Below the pieces are notes generated by a model. That model was not told where the DNA came from, ran no database searches, and worked only from the letters and a program-made list of their open reading frames with translations. Source: Schaedlerella arabinosiphila (GTDB lineage: Bacteria > Bacillota > Clostridia > Lachnospirales > Lachnospiraceae). Taken from it: a DNA stretch of 64,000 bases. Positions 61,689 through 64,000 of this stretch are shown piece after piece. The DNA lies in assembly GCF_003885045.1 (NCBI RefSeq), contig NZ_RHJS01000002.1:2976001-3040000 (forward strand). Reading direction: 5' to 3'. Both the position numbers and the translations under genes were made by a program. How positions within the stretch are numbered: position 1 is the first letter of the stretch; each line of letters opens with the position of its first letter.

Positions 61689-61926
61689 TCAGTATTGGAT
61701 CTTTTCAATCACGCAGCTGTGGGTCAAGACATGTATCACTTCCGTCCATCCGCCTGCGCCCATGGCATTTTCAAATTCCCGGATGATCTCTCTGTTTGGG
61801 ATAAACGCCTCTTCTTTCTCAGAATCATACGCAAGGTATCCCAAATGGATCAGCAGTGTCAGCACGTCGTCCTTTGTCCGGAAGCTGCGCATATCATTCT
61901 GAAAGCTAAGGGTATTGACCCTGATA
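61689..61926 (-). pseudogene. AAA-ATPase-like (DUF1703-type) gene, 3' fragment
   Basis: Continues in frame from the fragment at 63834 once the IS and one duplication are removed: GGHIRVNTLSFQNDMRSF across the junction. RTKDDVLTLLIHLGYLAYDS is the conserved block after the ATPase domain of AAA-ATPase-like proteins. It ends soon after GGWTEVIH, so the C-terminal PD-(D/E)XK domain of about 150 residues usual in this family is missing. Broken twice: by the IS and by C-terminal loss. Confidence 0.85.
61917..61926. repeat. 10-bp target duplication, left
   Basis: GACCCTGATA, repeated at 63834-63843, flanks the IS4-family element. Confidence 0.9.
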
Positions 61927-63833
61927 CAATGTCATTTAGTTAAACAAAGCCAGACCGGTGTTCTATAAATTATTAGATATAAAGTGGACTTGTTTTCACA
62001 GCACAAGCCAGAACATATGTTTTTGCTTGTGTCTGAGAGACTGTTCGGATCATAATGAAAGAGGTGAAAATTATTTTTGGGCATGACGACTAAGCAGATC
62101 CGCATCTGCTTAAAAAATATCTATATTTAAGGTAAAAATGCTTTCAGGCTGCCCGGTATATAAGATATCGCGGCCTCCGGAAATGGGCTGTCTTTAGCCT
62201 GTGATACTGCCGTTCATTTCGGATCGGGATCAACCTGCGCTGAAGCAGGGCGGTTACATTGATTGAGCCTTCTTTCACAGAAGGACGTAGGAACACCCTG
62301 CAAATATGGGCTGCTGTACCAAAATGTATTTTGTAATCATGCTTTGTCTTCTTTTGATGGACCACAGCAGTATGGTTGATGATACTTTCTGTCAAGTTGT
62401 AGACGATGAGTTTTGCCCATATTTCCTGTTTGACAAAGTCCGGCTTATAAGAATGGAAATTGATCAATCCGATGGTATATTTCAGTTTCCGAAATGAGGA
62501 TTCCACGCCCCACCTGGAAAAATAAAGCTCTTTTAGACGCTTTGGCGGAAATTCCTCTTCCGGGAGATTGGTAACCAGGCACTCATAAGTGGACTCTGAT
62601 ATGGGAAACCTGACAATGCGGAACGTAAGCTGGTAGGTATCCCGTGTCCCGTACTCAATAAAATCAAAGGAGGTTGCCTTATCGACAAAACGGCGGTATC
62701 CCTCTACAGCAATCTTTTTTGACTGGCTGCGTACCAGGGTGACCCGAACCCGGATGTCAAAGGATTCCTTGTCAGGAAAATCAAAACCGGAAAGAAGGCC
62801 TTTGGAATGGATATCCTTTGCGCGGAAGAGGAAAAACTGCCCTTTTTTGAGCACATGGGCCATATTATTATAGGAGCAGTAACCACGGTCACCGATAAAA
62901 ATAGTCTTTTTCCAGGGGGAAGTCTGATGGCGGTCCACCAGGGTGGCAAAGGCCCGGTATTCATCCTTATTGTGAATCGGCTGGATCAGTGCATCGGTAT
63001 AGATGTGCTTGTCCAGATTGTACAGGGCATTTAAATGCAAACTGTAAAATCCTTTGGCAGAATGCCCTTCGGAAACAAAGTAGTCAGGGGAAGCAAACGT
63101 GGGCTTACTGAAAAAGGAAAAGGTAGAGCCATCCGCAGCAATGGATTCATAGCCGTCTGCGCCTTCCAAGGAAGAGAGTGAGGAATGGAAGTGATGAAAA
63201 ACGGCTTCCATGGCTTCCGGTTTTAACTTTGCCCGTTGCTGATTGAGTGCGGAAACGGAAGGGGCATCTGCATCCAGATCAAAAAACTCCAAAAGTTCCT
63301 CGGAAGTGGAGGAAGAGCCCTGGGAAACCAAAAACGTAATGAGCTTATCCGGTGGAAGCTTTTTCTGGCGGGTAAAATCCTTGTCTGGGTGGACGGAGTA
63401 TTTTGAGATTGTGGACGCAACGCTGTCCACAGCAGAAGAAAAAAGAGCCTTGATTTTTTCATGAAACATAACGAATGTACCTCCTTGGATTAGAATCATA
63501 TATCGCTCTAAATCCAAGGGCCGCGCTCGCTACCTCTAAAAAGAGGATCAGCAGCGAGCGCGGCCGCACATTTTGTTTGATTTGTCAAGTACTAATATAA
63601 AATTCCGCAAAAAAATCAAAAAGAATGGTTAGACCCCCACTTAAAAAAGGCTCTACCCCATCCATCTGAGTTTTCTGCTGAAAAAAACAATAATTTCCAT
63701 GAAAATGGATTTTCAGATGCAAGGTTTTCAGATAGAATAACCCCAGTAATATCGCGGGTTGAAGCCAACAAGACGGGTGAACACCGGTGAGTGGAACATC
63801 GGATTTCGTCCATATATTAACTAAATGACATTG
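61927..63833 (-). mobile_element. IS4-family insertion sequence
   Basis: 1907 bp with perfect 17-bp inverted ends (CAATGTCATTTAGTTAA) and a 10-bp target duplication, as expected of the IS4/IS231 group. It carries one transposase gene. 61927-62143 is the left non-coding end. 63470-63833 is the right non-coding end and includes a strong hairpin (GGCCGCGCTCGCT with AGCGAGCGCGGCC) that could block outside transcription into the transposase. Confidence 0.95.
62144..63469 (-). CDS. IS4-family DDE transposase
   Basis: 441 residues from an ATG after GGAGGTACATTCGTT. ESIAADGSTFSFFS (first Asp), FIGDRGYCSYNN (second Asp) and ELYFSRWGVESSFRKLKY with the Y-x2-R-x3-E-x6-K signature of IS4 transposases. 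Frame intact, so the copy may be active. Confidence 0.95.
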   Translation of the reverse strand: MFHEKIKALFSSAVDSVASTISKYSVHPDKDFTRQKKLPPDKLITFLVSQGSSSTSEELLEFFDLDADAPSVSALNQQRAKLKPEAMEAVFHHFHSSLSSLEGADGYESIAADGSTFSFFSKPTFASPDYFVSEGHSAKGFYSLHLNALYNLDKHIYTDALIQPIHNKDEYRAFATLVDRHQTSPWKKTIFIGDRGYCSYNNMAHVLKKGQFFLFRAKDIHSKGLLSGFDFPDKESFDIRVRVTLVRSQSKKIAVEGYRRFVDKATSFDFIEYGTRDTYQLTFRIVRFPISESTYECLVTNLPEEEFPPKRLKELYFSRWGVESSFRKLKYTIGLINFHSYKPDFVKQEIWAKLIVYNLTESIINHTAVVHQKKTKHDYKIHFGTAAHICRVFLRPSVKEGSINVTALLQRRLIPIRNERQYHRLKTAHFRRPRYLIYRAA

Positions 63834-63843
63834 GACCCTGATA
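63834..63843. repeat. 10-bp target duplication, right
   Basis: GACCCTGATA, the partner of 61917-61926. Confidence 0.9.
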
Positions 63844-64000
63844 TGTCCCCCGCCGAGCATCTGCACGATATCGGCGCGCAGTCCGTCAAAATCCATATCC
63901 ATATAGATTTTCAGGGCGTCGTAGGTCTCCGTTGATGTCCAGTAATTTGAAAACTTTCGGCGCAGCATCGCCTCCACCACGGATTTTGGGTTGTAGATAT
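63834..64000 (-). pseudogene. AAA-ATPase-like gene, upstream fragment (partial)
   Basis: The minus-strand frame reads VVEAMLRRKFSNYWTSTETY, then YMDMDFDGLRADIVQMLGGG up to the IS insertion point. It matches the segment after the ATP-binding half of AAA-ATPase-like (DUF1703-containing) proteins, which are abundant and recently spread in Lachnospiraceae. The start of the gene lies beyond the right edge. Its continuation is at 61689. Confidence 0.8.

Overview
The window looks like a chromosomal segment of a Gram-positive gut Firmicute, most likely Lachnospiraceae (an inference from AGGAGG-type ribosome binding sites, about 50% GC housekeeping and catabolic genes, GPH and ABC sugar systems, PocR/AraC regulators, Rpn nucleases and NusG/LoaP-headed polysaccharide operons). 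I see no rRNA, tRNA or CRISPR array.

Layout. 1-3.8 kb: start of an MBL hydrolase, a DUF1810 gene, and a MarR-controlled pair of ArsA-like ATPases. 3.8-11.6 kb: a minus-strand catabolic operon (FAD oxidoreductase, sugar ABC transporter, creatininase-family amidohydrolase, SGNH hydrolase) opposite a PocR/AraC regulator. 11.7-18.1 kb: ECF sigma factor, membrane protein and ABC exporter, with three clusters of a 46-bp repeat between them, and an Rpn nuclease gene between two near-identical copies of the permease tail. 18.2-47.4 kb: a 29-kb minus-strand capsule/exopolysaccharide operon. It is headed by two NusG-like (LoaP-type) genes and a DegT-family gene and ends with a UDP-FucNAc 2-epimerase. 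Its first third is about 48% GC. The centre, from about 39.3 kb down to 18.2 kb, is strongly AT-rich and looks like an imported serotype cassette. It carries a complete sialic-acid type set (neuB, neuC, neuA, neuD), an SGNH/pseudo-NeuA fusion, an N-acetyl sugar amidotransferase, wzx, wzy, several glycosyltransferases, a pyruvyltransferase-like gene, and acetyl/acyl and glucosyl side-chain genes.

The most interesting system is at 47.4-49.1 kb. A tyrosine recombinase gene lies between two 26-bp sites that are inverted copies of each other (same 6-bp spacer, opposite orientation). Inside the segment, next to the recombinase promoter, is a strong outward promoter (TTGACA, 17 bp, TAGACT). As sequenced it points away from the capsule operon, straight into a terminator. 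Inverting the 1.65-kb segment would put it about 80 nt upstream of the first NusG-like gene. This predicts an ON/OFF capsule switch, here read as OFF. A second layer sits inside the operon: poly-G tracts interrupt an acyltransferase (G7, out of frame) and a GT2-GtrA glycosyltransferase (G9, out of frame), and a third gene carries G9 in frame.

49.1-51.3 kb: an IS1634-type element flanked by a 60-bp target duplication, landed beside the switch. 51.4-52.1 kb: a toxin-antitoxin pair. 52.1-57.8 kb: a glycoside-use operon (AraC regulator, GPH symporter, nucleoside-hydrolase-like protein, GH78-like protein). 58-61.6 kb: TetR and two MATE exporters. 61.7-64 kb: an AAA-ATPase-like gene split by an IS4-family element with 17-bp inverted ends and a 10-bp target duplication. 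A ~90-bp palindromic repeat family recurs at 14.8, 47.7 and 57.9 kb.
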